A stretch of 64,000 nt of DNA from Microbacterium sp. Root53 (lineage in GTDB: Bacteria; Actinomycetota; Actinomycetes; Actinomycetales; Microbacteriaceae), in the NCBI RefSeq assembly GCF_001426925.1, contig NZ_LMFR01000021.1, positions 107,590 to 171,589 of the forward strand, written 5' to 3'. Each line of letters starts with the position of its first letter. The stretch's first letter is position 1. The notes under the pieces were generated by a model. It was not told the DNA's origin, made no database searches, and saw nothing but the letters and a program-made list of their open reading frames with translations. The position numbers and the translations under genes were made by a program. This document shows, in pieces, positions 27,026 to 35,874 of the stretch.

Positions 27026-28269
27026 GCCGGGCGGGCGGGGCGCAGGCCGCGCGGCGGGCGTTCCCGTGGCTCGTGATCGCGGGGGTGCTCGTCGCCGCGT
27101 TCAGCCTGCGCGGGCCCATCCTGTCGGTCACGCCCGTGCTGCGGGACATCGAGCACGACTACGCGCTCGATGCCGCGACGGCGTCTCTGCTGACCACGTT
27201 CCCGGTGCTGATGTTCGCCGCGCTGACGCCCGTCGCCGCGGTCGTGATCCGGCGCGCGGGAGCCGACCTGGCGCTGCTCGCCTGCCTGGCCGCGGTCGCG
27301 GTGGGCACGCTCATCCGGACCCTCCCCGGATTCGGATGGATGCTCGTCGGCATGGTCGTGATCGGTGCGGGGATCACGGTGGGCAACATCGTGATCCCGG
27401 TGATCATCCGCCGCGAGGTGCCGCCCGAGCGAGTCGCGACGGTGACCGCCGCCTACACGGCCGCTCTGAACGCGGGGTCGCTGCTGACGACGCTCACCAC
27501 CGCGTCGATCGCGGAGCTCACCGGATGGCCGCTCGCGCTGCTGCTGTGGATCGTGCTCACCGCCCTGGGGCTCGTGCTGTGGGGCCTGCACCTGTGGCGT
27601 GACCGGATGCCGGGCGTGCCGTGGGACGAGCGCTCCGGAGGAGGAGGGACGCCGGCGGACGCGGTGTCGATGACCGGACCGGTCCCGGTGCCCGGGCGCG
27701 GCGACGTCCTGCGGAACCCGGTCGTCTGGCTGCTGGTCGCAGCTCTCGGCTGCCAGTCCTCCGCCTACTACGGCCTGTCGACCTGGCTGCCGGCGATGCT
27801 CTCCGACATGACGGGCACGGGAGCCGCCGTCGCGGGGGCGCTCGCGTCCCTGTTCCAGGGCGTCGCGATCGCGGGGGCGTTCGTCGTGCCGACGCTCGCG
27901 CGCTACCTGCCGCTCGCGGTGCCGGCCGCCCTCGTCGCGGCGTGCTGGGTCGCCATGGTGGGAGGGCTGCTGGTCGTCCCTGAGCTCTACCCGCTCTGGG
28001 TGTCCCTCGGCGGGGTCGCGCACGCGGGCGGCTTCGTGGTGGTGTTCACGGTGCTCGTCGGCATCGCCCGCAGCAGCCGCGAGGCGGCGGCGATGTCGGC
28101 GCTCGTGCAGGGGCTCGCGTACGTGGCAGGCGCGGCGGGCGGACCCCTCCTCGGCGGTGTGCACGACCTGACGAGCGGCTGGACGCTGCCGCTTCTTCTC
28201 ACGCTGGCGCTCGTGAGCGGCTTCTCGGTCTGCATCCTGACCGCGGTCGCCCGCGTGCGGCGCTCCTGA
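27022..28269 (+). CDS. MFS transporter, CynX/NimT-like
   Basis: A 415-residue permease with about twelve hydrophobic segments. FSLRGPILSVTPVLRDI near the first helix and WLPAMLSDM before the second half are typical of the cyanate/nitroimidazole (CynX/NimT) branch of the major facilitator superfamily. The start GTG 27022 overlaps the preceding stop (GTGA), so it is translationally coupled to the PHP gene. Substrate is not predictable. An imperfect inverted repeat just after the stop overlaps the 3' end of the convergent exonuclease gene. Confidence 0.85.
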   Translation: MSRAGGAQAARRAFPWLVIAGVLVAAFSLRGPILSVTPVLRDIEHDYALDAATASLLTTFPVLMFAALTPVAAVVIRRAGADLALLACLAAVAVGTLIRTLPGFGWMLVGMVVIGAGITVGNIVIPVIIRREVPPERVATVTAAYTAALNAGSLLTTLTTASIAELTGWPLALLLWIVLTALGLVLWGLHLWRDRMPGVPWDERSGGGGTPADAVSMTGPVPVPGRGDVLRNPVVWLLVAALGCQSSAYYGLSTWLPAMLSDMTGTGAAVAGALASLFQGVAIAGAFVVPTLARYLPLAVPAALVAACWVAMVGGLLVVPELYPLWVSLGGVAHAGGFVVVFTVLVGIARSSREAAAMSALVQGLAYVAGAAGGPLLGGVHDLTSGWTLPLLLTLALVSGFSVCILTAVARVRRS

Positions 28270-28290
28270 GGCTCACCGGCCCCGCACTGG

Positions 28291-29208
28291 TCAGGCCAGG
28301 GCCGTGAGCACCCGGTCCATCGAGGAGCCGAGGTTCCAGCGGCCCGCGAACTCGCGCGCCCGCTGTGCCGCGGCCTCATCCGGCACGGGGAGGATCGCCG
28401 GCACGTCGCCGAGGTCGAGGTCGGTCGCGACCGCCACCACGCGAGGCGCGACGTCGAGGTAGTCGGCCGCGGCGGCGAACTTGGCGCGCATTCCGGCCGA
28501 CATCCCCTCGCCCGCGGCGGCCGCGGCGCGGATGCCCGCGAGGTCGCCGTGGGCGGCCAGGAGGGTCGCGGCGGTCTTCTCGCCGACGCCCTTGACGCCG
28601 GGCAGGCCGTCCGACGCGTCGCCGCGCATGGTCGCGTAGTCCGCGTACTGGGCGGCGTGCACCCCGTACTTGGCGACCACGACCGCGTCGGTCACGATCT
28701 CGAGGTTGCTCATGCCGCGCGCCGTGTAGATCACGCGCACGTCGCGGGCGTCGTCCACCAGCTGGAACAGGTCGCGGTCGCCGGTCACGATGTCGACCGG
28801 CACCGCCGACCGCGTGGCGAGCGTGCCGATCACGTCGTCGGCCTCGTGCTGCGCGGCGCCGACGACCGTGATGCCGAGCGTCGCGAGCGCCTCGCGGATC
28901 ACCGGGACCTGCACCTCGAGCGGATCCGGCACCTCCTCGACATCCGGACCGGACGCCACCACCTCGACCACGCGGTGAGCCTTGTACGACGGGATCAGGT
29001 CGACCCGCCACTGCGGGCGCCAGTCGTCGTCCCAGCATGCGACGAGGTGGGTGGGGCGGTAGGTCGTGACGAGCTTCGCGATCATGTCGAGCAGCCCGCG
29101 CACGGCGTTGACCGGCGTGCCGTCGGGCGAGCGCACCGTGTCGGGCACGCCGTAGAAGGCGCGGAAGTAGAGCGAGGCGGTGTCGAGCAGCATCAGGCGC
29201 GAGGTCAC
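28291..29208 (-). CDS. Stand-alone 5'-3' exonuclease (PolA N-terminal domain-like)
   Basis: A 305-residue FEN-family nuclease without a polymerase domain. Catalytic acidic motifs include LLDTASLYFRAFYG, ACWDDDWR, HEADDVIGTLA and VTGDRDLFQL, followed by the H3TH DNA-binding motif in GDASDGLPGVKGVGEKTA. It should remove 5' flaps or RNA primers, overlapping PolI function. The GTG start at 29208 is supported by AACACT 6 nt upstream; ATG 29193 is an alternative. Such stand-alone copies are common in Actinobacteria. It faces the SOS cassette gene dnaE2, on the same strand downstream of it. Confidence 0.92.
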   Translation of the reverse strand: MTSRLMLLDTASLYFRAFYGVPDTVRSPDGTPVNAVRGLLDMIAKLVTTYRPTHLVACWDDDWRPQWRVDLIPSYKAHRVVEVVASGPDVEEVPDPLEVQVPVIREALATLGITVVGAAQHEADDVIGTLATRSAVPVDIVTGDRDLFQLVDDARDVRVIYTARGMSNLEIVTDAVVVAKYGVHAAQYADYATMRGDASDGLPGVKGVGEKTAATLLAAHGDLAGIRAAAAAGEGMSAGMRAKFAAAADYLDVAPRVVAVATDLDLGDVPAILPVPDEAAAQRAREFAGRWNLGSSMDRVLTALA

Positions 29209-29214
29209 GGGTTC

Positions 29215-29220
29215 AGTGTT
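29215..29220 (-). promoter_or_regulatory. -10 box (AACACT) for the exonuclease gene, leaderless type
   Basis: Minus-strand AACACT ends 6 nt before the GTG at 29208, in the 36-nt gap after dnaE2. Confidence 0.4.
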
Positions 29221-29244
29221 CCAGACGACGGCGACGCGGGCGGC

Positions 29245-32200
29245 TCAGTGGAAGTCCCGGGAGGCGTGGCGGACGCCGACGCGCAGATCCTCGAACGCGT
29301 CGGCGAGCAGGTTCGTGACGCCCTCAGGTGAGCGCTCCAGGATGCCGCGCGCGATGAGCGCCGGACTGTCGCGCACGATGCGGCGATAGCGGTTCCAGAC
29401 TCCGACCGAGCAGATCACGTTGACCAGGCCGTGCTCGTCCTCGAGGTTGAGGAACGTCACGCCCGACGCGGTGGCCGGGCGCTGGCGGTGGGTGACCAGG
29501 CCAGCGACCTCGATGCGGCGGCCCGTCTCGTGCGTGCGCAGGCGGGCGGACGGCACCACGCCGCGCGCGTCCAGCGCCTCGCGGTAGTGGGCGAGCGGAT
29601 GATCCGTCGTCGAGACGCCGGTCGCCCACAGGTCGGCCGCGAGCTGCTCGTAGCTGGTCGGATCGGCGAACAGCGGCGGCTGAACGGCCGTCACGGTGTG
29701 CGGCAGGTACTCGGGGCGATCCTGCGCGGCGGAGCCCGCGAGCCAGATCGCCTCGCGGCGCGACAGGCCCAGGCACTCGAACGCGCCGGCGGTGGCGAGG
29801 GCCTCGAGGTGGGTCTGCGTGATGCCGGTGCGGCGCACCAGCTCGGGCAGCTCGCGGTACGGGCCGCCGCGCTCGCGCTCCGCGACGATCCGCTTCGCGG
29901 TGTCGAGCCCGATGCCGGTCACGCCCGCGAGCCCGAGCCGCACCGCGAACGCGCCGTCCCGGCGATGGGCTGCCGACTCGTCCGGCGCGTCCCGGTCGAA
30001 GGCGCCCGGCGCGGGATGCACGCGGGTCAGGCACGACTCGAGGCCGGTCGTCCCGCCGGATCCCTCGCGCAGCGGCTCGAGCACCTCGGTCGCCCCCGAG
30101 CGGTTCAGGTCGGGGCGGCGCACCTCGACGCCGTGGCGGCGGGCGTCGCCCGTGAGCGATGCGGGGGAGTAGAAGCCCATGGGCTGCGACCGCAGCAGCC
30201 CCGCGAGGAACGCGGCGGGGTAGTGGAGCTTGATCCACGACGACGCGTAGACCAGCAGGGCGAACGACAGCGAGTGCGACTCCGCGAAGCCGAAGTTCGC
30301 GAAGGCCTGGATGCGCGCGTAGATGCCGTCGGCCAGTTCCCCGGTGATCCCGTTCGACGCCATCCCGGCGTACAGCTTGTCGCGCAGCTTCTCGATCTTC
30401 TCCTTGCCGCGCTTGGATCCCATCGCCCGCCGCAGCAGGTCCGCGTCCTCGCCCGAGCACTCGCCGACGGCCATCGCCATCTGCATGAGCTGCTCCTGGA
30501 ACACCGGGATGCCCAGCGTGCGCTTCAGCACCAGCTCGAGCTTCGGATGGTCGTACGTCACCTTCTCGATGCCCATCTTGCGGCGCACGAACGGATGCAC
30601 GGCGCCGCCCTGGATGGGGCCGGGGCGGATGAGCGCGATCTGGATCACCAGGTCGTAGAAGCGGCGCGGCTGCAGGCGCGGCAGCAGCCCCATCTGCACG
30701 CGCGACTCGACCTGGAACACCCCGATGGAGTCGGCCCGGCACAGCATGTCGTAGACCGCGGCCTCCTCCTTCGGCAGCGTCGCGAGCGTCCACTCCTCGC
30801 CCGTGGACTCGCGGATCAGGTCGAAGCAGTGCTGCAGCGCGGCGAGCATGCCCAGGCCCAGCAGGTCGAACTTGACCAGGCCCATCCAAGCGGCGTCGTC
30901 CTTGTCCCACTGGATCACGGTGCGCCCGGGCATGCGGGCGTGCTCGATCGGCACGACCTCGCCCACGGGGCGCTCGGTGAGCACCATGCCGCCCGAGTGG
31001 ATGCCCAGGTGGCGCGGCGCCTTCAGCAGCTCGGTCGCGTACTCGATCACCTGATCCGGGATGTCGTGATCGGGCCCGGTCTCGAGCCCCGCGCCCCAGC
31101 CCTCGACCTGCTTCGACCAGGCGTCCTGCTGGCCGGGCGAGAAGCCCAGGGCGCGGGCCATGTCGCGCACGGCGTTCTTGGGGCGGTACTGGATGACGTT
31201 CGCCACCTGGGCCGCGCGCTCTCGGCCGTAGCGCTCGTAGACCCACTGGATGATCTCCTCGCGGCGATCGGAGTCGAAGTCGACGTCGATGTCGGGCTCC
31301 TCGTCGCGCAGGGTGGAAAGGAATCGCTCGAACGGCAGGTCGTAGGCGATCGCGTCGACCGCCGTGATCCCGAGCAGGTAGCAGACCGCGCTGTTGGCCG
31401 CGGATCCTCGCCCCTGGCACAGGATGCCCCGGCGCCGCGCCTCGGCCACGATGTCGTGCACGATCAGGAAGTAGCCCGGGAAGTCCTTCTGCTCGATGAC
31501 CGCGAGCTCGCGCTCGATGCGGTCGCGGTCCTTGGAAGACAGGTCGGGGTAGAGGCGGGGCACGGCGTCCCACACCAGCTGCCGCAGGTACGACATGGGG
31601 GTGTGGCCCTCGGGCACCTCCTGCTTCGGCAGCGCGGGGCGCATCCGCCGCAGCGGGAAGGCCAGTTCGTCGGCCAGCGTCACGGTGCGGGCGACGGCGC
31701 CCGGGTAGCGCGCGAAGCGCGCGGCCATCTCGGCGCCCGAGCGCAGGTGGGCGGCGGCGTGCGACGGGAGCCAGCCGTCGAGGTCGGCCATGCTGCGGTT
31801 GGCGCGCACGGCGGCGACCGCGGCGGCCAGGCGCGCGTTCTCGGGCGACGCGTAGTGCGCGTTGTTGGTGGCGACCACAGGCAGGCCGCGCTCGGCGGCC
31901 AGCGCCGCCAGGACGTCGTTGCGGCGCGTGTCGAGCGGATCGCCGTGATCGGTCAGCTCGACCTGCACGCTGCCGGGCCCGAACAGGTCGACGAGCCGGT
32001 CGAGGGCCGCGGCGGCGGCCACGGGCGCGCTCGCCGCCTCCGCCCCTGCGGCCTCGGCCAGGGCGCGGCGCACGAGCCCCTTGCGGCACCCGGTCAGGAT
32101 CACCCAGTGCCCGTCGGCCTGCTGGGCCAGCTCGTCGAGCACGTAGAAGGGGCGGCCCTTCTCGGCGCCGCGCAGTTGGCCGTGCGTGATCGCGCCGGCG

Positions 32201-32661
32201 AGGCGGTGGTAGCCCTCCTCGCCGCGGGCCAGCACGAGCAGGTGGTCGCCCGCGGGGTCGGGGACGCCGTTCTGCGGGGTGGGCAGGCCCAGCGACAGCT
32301 CGGCGCCGAACACGGTCTTCACCGCGGTCTCCTCGGCCGCCTCGGCGAAGCGCACCAGGCCGTAGAAGCCGTCGTGGTCGGTGAGGGCGAGGGCGTGCAG
32401 GCCGAGCCGCTCGGCCTCCTCGACCATCTCCTCGGGCGAGGACGCGCCGTCGAGGAACGAGAAGGAGGAGTGCGCGTGCAGCTCGGCGTACGGCACGGTG
32501 TCCTCGGGGCGCCGGATGGGCGGCGCCTCGTATGCGCCGCGCTTGCGGCTCCACGCGGGGCTGTCGCCGCCGTCGGCGCCGGCCGGGCGCGCGTCGGGGC
32601 GGCGGCCGCTCAGGGCCCGCTCCAGCTCCGACCACGAGATCGGCGGGTTCTGCCAGCCCAT
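29245..32661 (-). CDS. dnaE2: Error-prone DNA polymerase DnaE2
   Basis: A 1138-residue second C-family polymerase acting in SOS-induced translesion synthesis with ImuA and ImuB. The PHP domain starts YAELHAHSSFSFLDGA after an N-terminal extension of about 70 residues. Catalytic aspartates are in EPDIDVDFDSDRRE near residue 453, preceded by the palm motif GRGSAANSAVCYLLG. An OB fold at the C-terminus (RIEVAGLVTHRQRPATA) is normal. Start ATG 32661 gives MGWQNPPISW, the family N-terminus; the frame stays open upstream over imuB. It is third in imuA-imuB-dnaE2, 16 nt after imuB. Confidence 0.96.
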   Translation of the reverse strand: MGWQNPPISWSELERALSGRRPDARPAGADGGDSPAWSRKRGAYEAPPIRRPEDTVPYAELHAHSSFSFLDGASSPEEMVEEAERLGLHALALTDHDGFYGLVRFAEAAEETAVKTVFGAELSLGLPTPQNGVPDPAGDHLLVLARGEEGYHRLAGAITHGQLRGAEKGRPFYVLDELAQQADGHWVILTGCRKGLVRRALAEAAGAEAASAPVAAAAALDRLVDLFGPGSVQVELTDHGDPLDTRRNDVLAALAAERGLPVVATNNAHYASPENARLAAAVAAVRANRSMADLDGWLPSHAAAHLRSGAEMAARFARYPGAVARTVTLADELAFPLRRMRPALPKQEVPEGHTPMSYLRQLVWDAVPRLYPDLSSKDRDRIERELAVIEQKDFPGYFLIVHDIVAEARRRGILCQGRGSAANSAVCYLLGITAVDAIAYDLPFERFLSTLRDEEPDIDVDFDSDRREEIIQWVYERYGRERAAQVANVIQYRPKNAVRDMARALGFSPGQQDAWSKQVEGWGAGLETGPDHDIPDQVIEYATELLKAPRHLGIHSGGMVLTERPVGEVVPIEHARMPGRTVIQWDKDDAAWMGLVKFDLLGLGMLAALQHCFDLIRESTGEEWTLATLPKEEAAVYDMLCRADSIGVFQVESRVQMGLLPRLQPRRFYDLVIQIALIRPGPIQGGAVHPFVRRKMGIEKVTYDHPKLELVLKRTLGIPVFQEQLMQMAMAVGECSGEDADLLRRAMGSKRGKEKIEKLRDKLYAGMASNGITGELADGIYARIQAFANFGFAESHSLSFALLVYASSWIKLHYPAAFLAGLLRSQPMGFYSPASLTGDARRHGVEVRRPDLNRSGATEVLEPLREGSGGTTGLESCLTRVHPAPGAFDRDAPDESAAHRRDGAFAVRLGLAGVTGIGLDTAKRIVAERERGGPYRELPELVRRTGITQTHLEALATAGAFECLGLSRREAIWLAGSAAQDRPEYLPHTVTAVQPPLFADPTSYEQLAADLWATGVSTTDHPLAHYREALDARGVVPSARLRTHETGRRIEVAGLVTHRQRPATASGVTFLNLEDEHGLVNVICSVGVWNRYRRIVRDSPALIARGILERSPEGVTNLLADAFEDLRVGVRHASRDFH

Positions 32662-32677
32662 CAGCGGCCCCCGGCGC

Positions 32678-34303
32678 TCATGTGTACCGCCCCTCGGCCC
32701 ACCAGCGGCCGTCCTCGAGCACCAGGAGCCATGCGATCTGATCCGCGTCGACCACCTGGAAGCGGTGGGCCCGCCGGGCGCGGTCGGCATCCCACTGCCG
32801 TTCGATCACCGGCCACGGCCCCGCCCACGCCGCGATGCGGCGCCCGTCGAGCAGCGCCGGAGGAGCCGACACCGCGCCCCGCTCGTCGACCGCGACGGGG
32901 GCGCCGTCGGCCGCGGCGACCGCGACCGGGCGCCGGCTGCGGTACACTTCGCTGGGCAGCGGCGCGGGAAGGCTTCCCGGCCACGGCAGGTCGCGCGGAT
33001 GCGCGGGGCGCTCGGCGTCGCCCCATGGCACGCGCCGCTCCCGCTCGCTGAGCCAGCGCCCGCCCGCCAGCATCGGCGTGACGACGCCGCGGTGGCCGAG
33101 CAGGGCCTGCACGCGCGACATCGCATGGTGCAGGCGCTCGTCGGGACCCTGGCCGAGCAGCGCCGGCTGGTGGTGCGAGGCGTCGTCGACCGCCTCGGGC
33201 TCGATGCGCACGAGCGTGACGCCGCCGTTCTCGCCGCCCAGGGTCGGCGCCCCGTTCTCGCCGCCGAGGCTCGTCTGCAGCTGCCAGCGCACCCGGTCCA
33301 CGAGGGCGGGGGCATCGAAGCACGTGGGGTGCAGCCACACGCGCTCGCTGCGCCCTCCCCGGTCGTCGAGCAGCGTGATGCGCACCTCGGTGCAGACCAG
33401 GTTCGCCTCGTCGAGCCCGGTGACGACCGCGTCGGCCGTGGTGCGCACGGCGAACGCGACCTGGTCGGCCAGCGCGAGCGGCGGCTCGAACTCGACCTCG
33501 CGCGCCAGCTCGGGCGGGGGGACGCGCGGCGCGACGGGGCGCGAGTCGGACCCGCCGGCCAGGGCGTGCAGGCGGGCGCCGTGCTCGCCGAGCCGGTCGC
33601 GCACGGGCGAGATGTCGAGTGCGGCGAAGTCGCCGAGGGTCTGCACGCCCAGGCGGGCGAGCAGCGCCACGAGCTCGTCCTCGCCGCCCGCGGGGGAGAG
33701 GGCGGCGATCGTGAGCGGGGAGAGGAACGCGGCGGACGCCCCGCGCGGCACGACGTGGATGGAGGCCGGGCTCATCAGGCGCGCGGCCTGCTCCGCCGTG
33801 AACAGGCCGTCGGCGACGCCCGCGCGGGCGTCGGGGATGCCGCACGCCGCGAGCTCGTCGAGCAGCGCGCTCGCCGCCTGCTCCTCGCCGCCGTAGAACC
33901 GGGCGGGCCCGCGGGCCCGCACGGCGCACAGCCCGGGGCGCAGGGGCTGCACACCGGGGGTCAGCTCCTCGATGCGCGACAGGACGGGCAGGAACGCCCG
34001 CTCGTCGCGCGCGGGATCGGCGGGCACGAGGCGCAGCCGCGGGCACGCGCCCTGCGCGTCGCGACGGCGCTGACCCCGTCGCACGCCGTGGCGGCGAGCG
34101 GCGGCCGAGCACGCCACGACCCGGTTGGCGTGCATGATCGCGATCGGCTCGTCCTCGGTCGGGGGCGCCGTGTCGCCGCCCGCACGGGCGGCCGCCCGCG
34201 CCTCGCTGCGCAGCAGGGCCGTGACCGGCCAGTCGGGCAGCCACAGGACGATGACCCGGGTCGGCGCGGGCGCGCGGGTCGGAGCCGGACCGGCGGAGCC
34301 CAT
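32678..34303 (-). CDS. imuB: ImuB, inactive Y-family polymerase adaptor
   Basis: A 541-residue Y-family-like protein. The N-terminal region (RVIVLWLPDWPVTALL) aligns with the palm of Y-family polymerases but lacks the paired metal-binding acidic residues, as expected for ImuB, which acts as a hub linking DnaE2 to the beta clamp. Helix-hairpin-helix and little-finger-like regions follow (about 200-360), and the extended C-terminal tail would hold the partner-binding part. Start ATG 34303 overlaps the imuA stop (TGATG). It is coupled to imuA and followed closely by dnaE2. Confidence 0.9.
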   Translation of the reverse strand: MGSAGPAPTRAPAPTRVIVLWLPDWPVTALLRSEARAAARAGGDTAPPTEDEPIAIMHANRVVACSAAARRHGVRRGQRRRDAQGACPRLRLVPADPARDERAFLPVLSRIEELTPGVQPLRPGLCAVRARGPARFYGGEEQAASALLDELAACGIPDARAGVADGLFTAEQAARLMSPASIHVVPRGASAAFLSPLTIAALSPAGGEDELVALLARLGVQTLGDFAALDISPVRDRLGEHGARLHALAGGSDSRPVAPRVPPPELAREVEFEPPLALADQVAFAVRTTADAVVTGLDEANLVCTEVRITLLDDRGGRSERVWLHPTCFDAPALVDRVRWQLQTSLGGENGAPTLGGENGGVTLVRIEPEAVDDASHHQPALLGQGPDERLHHAMSRVQALLGHRGVVTPMLAGGRWLSERERRVPWGDAERPAHPRDLPWPGSLPAPLPSEVYRSRRPVAVAAADGAPVAVDERGAVSAPPALLDGRRIAAWAGPWPVIERQWDADRARRAHRFQVVDADQIAWLLVLEDGRWWAEGRYT

Positions 34304-35109
34304 CACCCCACCGCCTCGAGGCGGGCGGACCCGGCGTCGCTCCCGTGGCCCGCCTCGATCCGGTGGACCGTGCGCCAGGACGGGCGCCGCGCGGTGCCCG
34401 CCGCGGCCGCCGGCGCCCCGAGCGGGCCGGGCAGCTGCACGCGCACCGAGCGCGGCACGGGGAAGCGACGGCCCGTCGCGCTGATCGTGACCTCGCGCGC
34501 GGCGAGGAGGCCGTGTCCCTGCCCGAGCCCCGTCCATTCGGGGTCGTGCAGCCGGAGCGCCGCCTCCGCCTGCGGCCAGGGGCCCTGCACGAGCAGCACG
34601 CCGCCGCGGTCGCGCAGCTTCGCCCCGATGCGGGCGGTGTCGCCGTCGCGCGCGGCACGCGGCGGACGCACCGTGACCACGGGGAAGACCTCGGCGACGG
34701 CCGATGTGACGGCGAGCCAGCGGTCACCGGGGTCGGGGACGAGGGCGAACCGCTCGAGGTCCACGCCGTATCCCTCGGCCGCCTCGGCGGCGAGTTCCGG
34801 CATGCCGATGGCGGCGCACCAGGATCCGGCGCGCGAGGGCGCCGACATCAGGGCGAGCAGCAGGCTCGTGGCCGCGTCGAGGCTGTAGACCGCGCCGGGG
34901 CGCAGGCCGCCCTCGGGGAAGAGCGGGGCGAGCTCGGGATGCACCGGGATGGCGTCGACCTGGGCGCTGCGGCGCTGCATCCGGGTGATCTGCGCGCGCA
35001 GGCGCTGGATCTCGGCCGCGGTCTGCGGTGCCGCGGCGCCGACCGGGCTCGTCGGCCCGGGAGTCGTCGCCTCCCAGCGGGAGGCGGTCTCGTAGCGTGC
35101 CATCCCCAT
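34303..35109 (-). CDS. imuA: ImuA-like SOS mutagenesis protein
   Basis: A 268-residue RecA-fold-like protein that opens the mutagenesis cassette. It begins with a coiled-coil-like segment (TAAEIQRLRAQITRMQRRS), then HPELAPLFPEGGLRPGAVYSL, where RecA would carry its Walker A region. Here the stretch continues LDAATSLLLALM with no GKS/T, so ATP binding looks lost. ImuA-type proteins assist ImuB and DnaE2 at lesions. Start is ATG 35109 or 35103, with GAGGGATGGGG in front. Two LexA boxes lie within 60 nt upstream. Confidence 0.85.
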   Translation of the reverse strand: MGMARYETASRWEATTPGPTSPVGAAAPQTAAEIQRLRAQITRMQRRSAQVDAIPVHPELAPLFPEGGLRPGAVYSLDAATSLLLALMSAPSRAGSWCAAIGMPELAAEAAEGYGVDLERFALVPDPGDRWLAVTSAVAEVFPVVTVRPPRAARDGDTARIGAKLRDRGGVLLVQGPWPQAEAALRLHDPEWTGLGQGHGLLAAREVTISATGRRFPVPRSVRVQLPGPLGAPAAAAGTARRPSWRTVHRIEAGHGSDAGSARLEAVG

Positions 35110-35119
35110 CCCTCAAGAC

Positions 35120-35135
35120 TAGAACCGATGTTCGA
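35120..35135 (-). promoter_or_regulatory. LexA (SOS) box proximal to imuA
   Basis: TAGAAC-CGAT-GTTCGA matches the actinobacterial LexA consensus TCGAACnnnnGTTCGA at 11 of 12 fixed positions, 10 nt before imuA. Confidence 0.8.
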
Positions 35136-35153
35136 AGAAGTCGAGCTTCGTCA

Positions 35154-35169
35154 TCGAACACTAGTTCGC
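35154..35169 (-). promoter_or_regulatory. LexA (SOS) box distal to imuA
   Basis: TCGAAC-ACTA-GTTCGC matches the same consensus at 11 of 12 positions; its centre is 34 bp from the proximal box. Confidence 0.8.
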
Positions 35170-35223
35170 ACCTCCGACATCACCGTCGGGAGCGCCGGAG
35201 GGTGGGAGAAGGGCGGCGCGCGG

Positions 35224-35442
35224 TCAGCTCTGGACGAGCGCGACGATCCCCGCGACCGCCGAGGCCGCCGCCAGCAGCAGCGCGATCCCGATCAGCACGA
35301 CGTGCACCTTGAGGAAGCGCGTCGGGCGGCCCGCGGTGTCGCGAGCGCGCGGATCGCGTGCGACGCGGCGCAGGAACGTGGGCCAGACCAGCACGTTGAA
35401 GACGGCGTTCGCGAGCAGCAGGGTCGCCAGGAGCACGGTCAT
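35224..35442 (-). CDS. SCO4848-like small membrane protein
   Basis: A 72-residue protein with two hydrophobic helices (about 1-20 and 46-70) around a basic loop FLRRVARDPRARDTAGRPTRFLKVH. It matches my recollection of the SCO4848 family of small actinobacterial membrane proteins; function is unknown. It is divergent from an XRE regulator across 65 nt that contain a palindrome. Size and topology support a real gene despite its shortness. Confidence 0.7.
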   Translation of the reverse strand: MTVLLATLLLANAVFNVLVWPTFLRRVARDPRARDTAGRPTRFLKVHVVLIGIALLLAAASAVAGIVALVQS

Positions 35443-35464
35443 CCGTCGAGCCTAATCCCGGTCA

Positions 35465-35482
35465 GTGGGCAGATCTCCCCAC
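35465..35482. promoter_or_regulatory. Operator-like palindrome upstream of an XRE regulator
   Basis: An 18-bp inverted repeat, GTGGG-c-AGATCT-c-CCCAC, symmetrical except for one central pair, lies in the 65-nt divergent gap 25 nt before the XRE start. It could be the regulator's own operator. Confidence 0.4.
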
Positions 35483-35507
35483 GCCGTCATCTGGGATATC
35501 GCGCACC

Positions 35508-35870
35508 ATGAAGCGCATGGACGAACCGATCCCCGCGGCGCGTCTCGTCGATCCCCATTCCGCCGTCGCCGCGAAGGTGGGAGAGCGCATCGGCGAACTC
35601 CGGCGCCGCGCACAGCTGAGCCGCCCCACGCTGGCCGACTGCGCCGACCTCGATGTGCGGCACCTGCAGCGCATCGAGCGCGGACACGGCAATCCCACGC
35701 TGCTGAGCCTCATGCAGATCGCGGTCGCGCTCGAGGTGCCGCTGTCGCATCTCGTCGAGGGCGTGGAGCCGGAGGACCTCCCCGAGACCCGCCGTCCCTA
35801 CGGGCACAGCACACGCGACACCCAGACCCGCCGCCGCTACTACGCCGGCAACGGCGCGCTGGAGTACTGA
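35508..35870 (+). CDS. XRE-family transcriptional regulator
   Basis: A 120-residue single-domain HTH_3 protein: KVGERIGELRRRAQLSRPTLADCADLDVRHLQRIERGHGNPTLLSLMQIA spans the five-helix DNA-binding fold (about 25-78). The C-terminus has EDLPETRRPYGHS, a motif shared with the other XRE protein at 42288. It converges on hsdR with a 4-nt gap. Similarity to its counterpart on the far side of the hsd operon suggests both are controllers of this restriction locus. ATG 35508 or 35517 could be the start. Confidence 0.8.
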   Translation: MKRMDEPIPAARLVDPHSAVAAKVGERIGELRRRAQLSRPTLADCADLDVRHLQRIERGHGNPTLLSLMQIAVALEVPLSHLVEGVEPEDLPETRRPYGHSTRDTQTRRRYYAGNGALEY

Positions 35871-35874
35871 CGCG

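Noticed and set aside
28271..28309. Inverted repeat between the MFS gene and the exonuclease gene as a terminator
   Set aside because: The arms (GCTCACCGGCCC / GGGCCGTGAGC) need a bulge, the loop is long and the right arm lies inside the exonuclease coding end; not convincing.
29431..33051. 1,206-codon plus-strand open frame opposite dnaE2
   Set aside because: Antisense shadow of dnaE2/imuB, low-complexity Arg/Gly/His translation, no recognisable domain.
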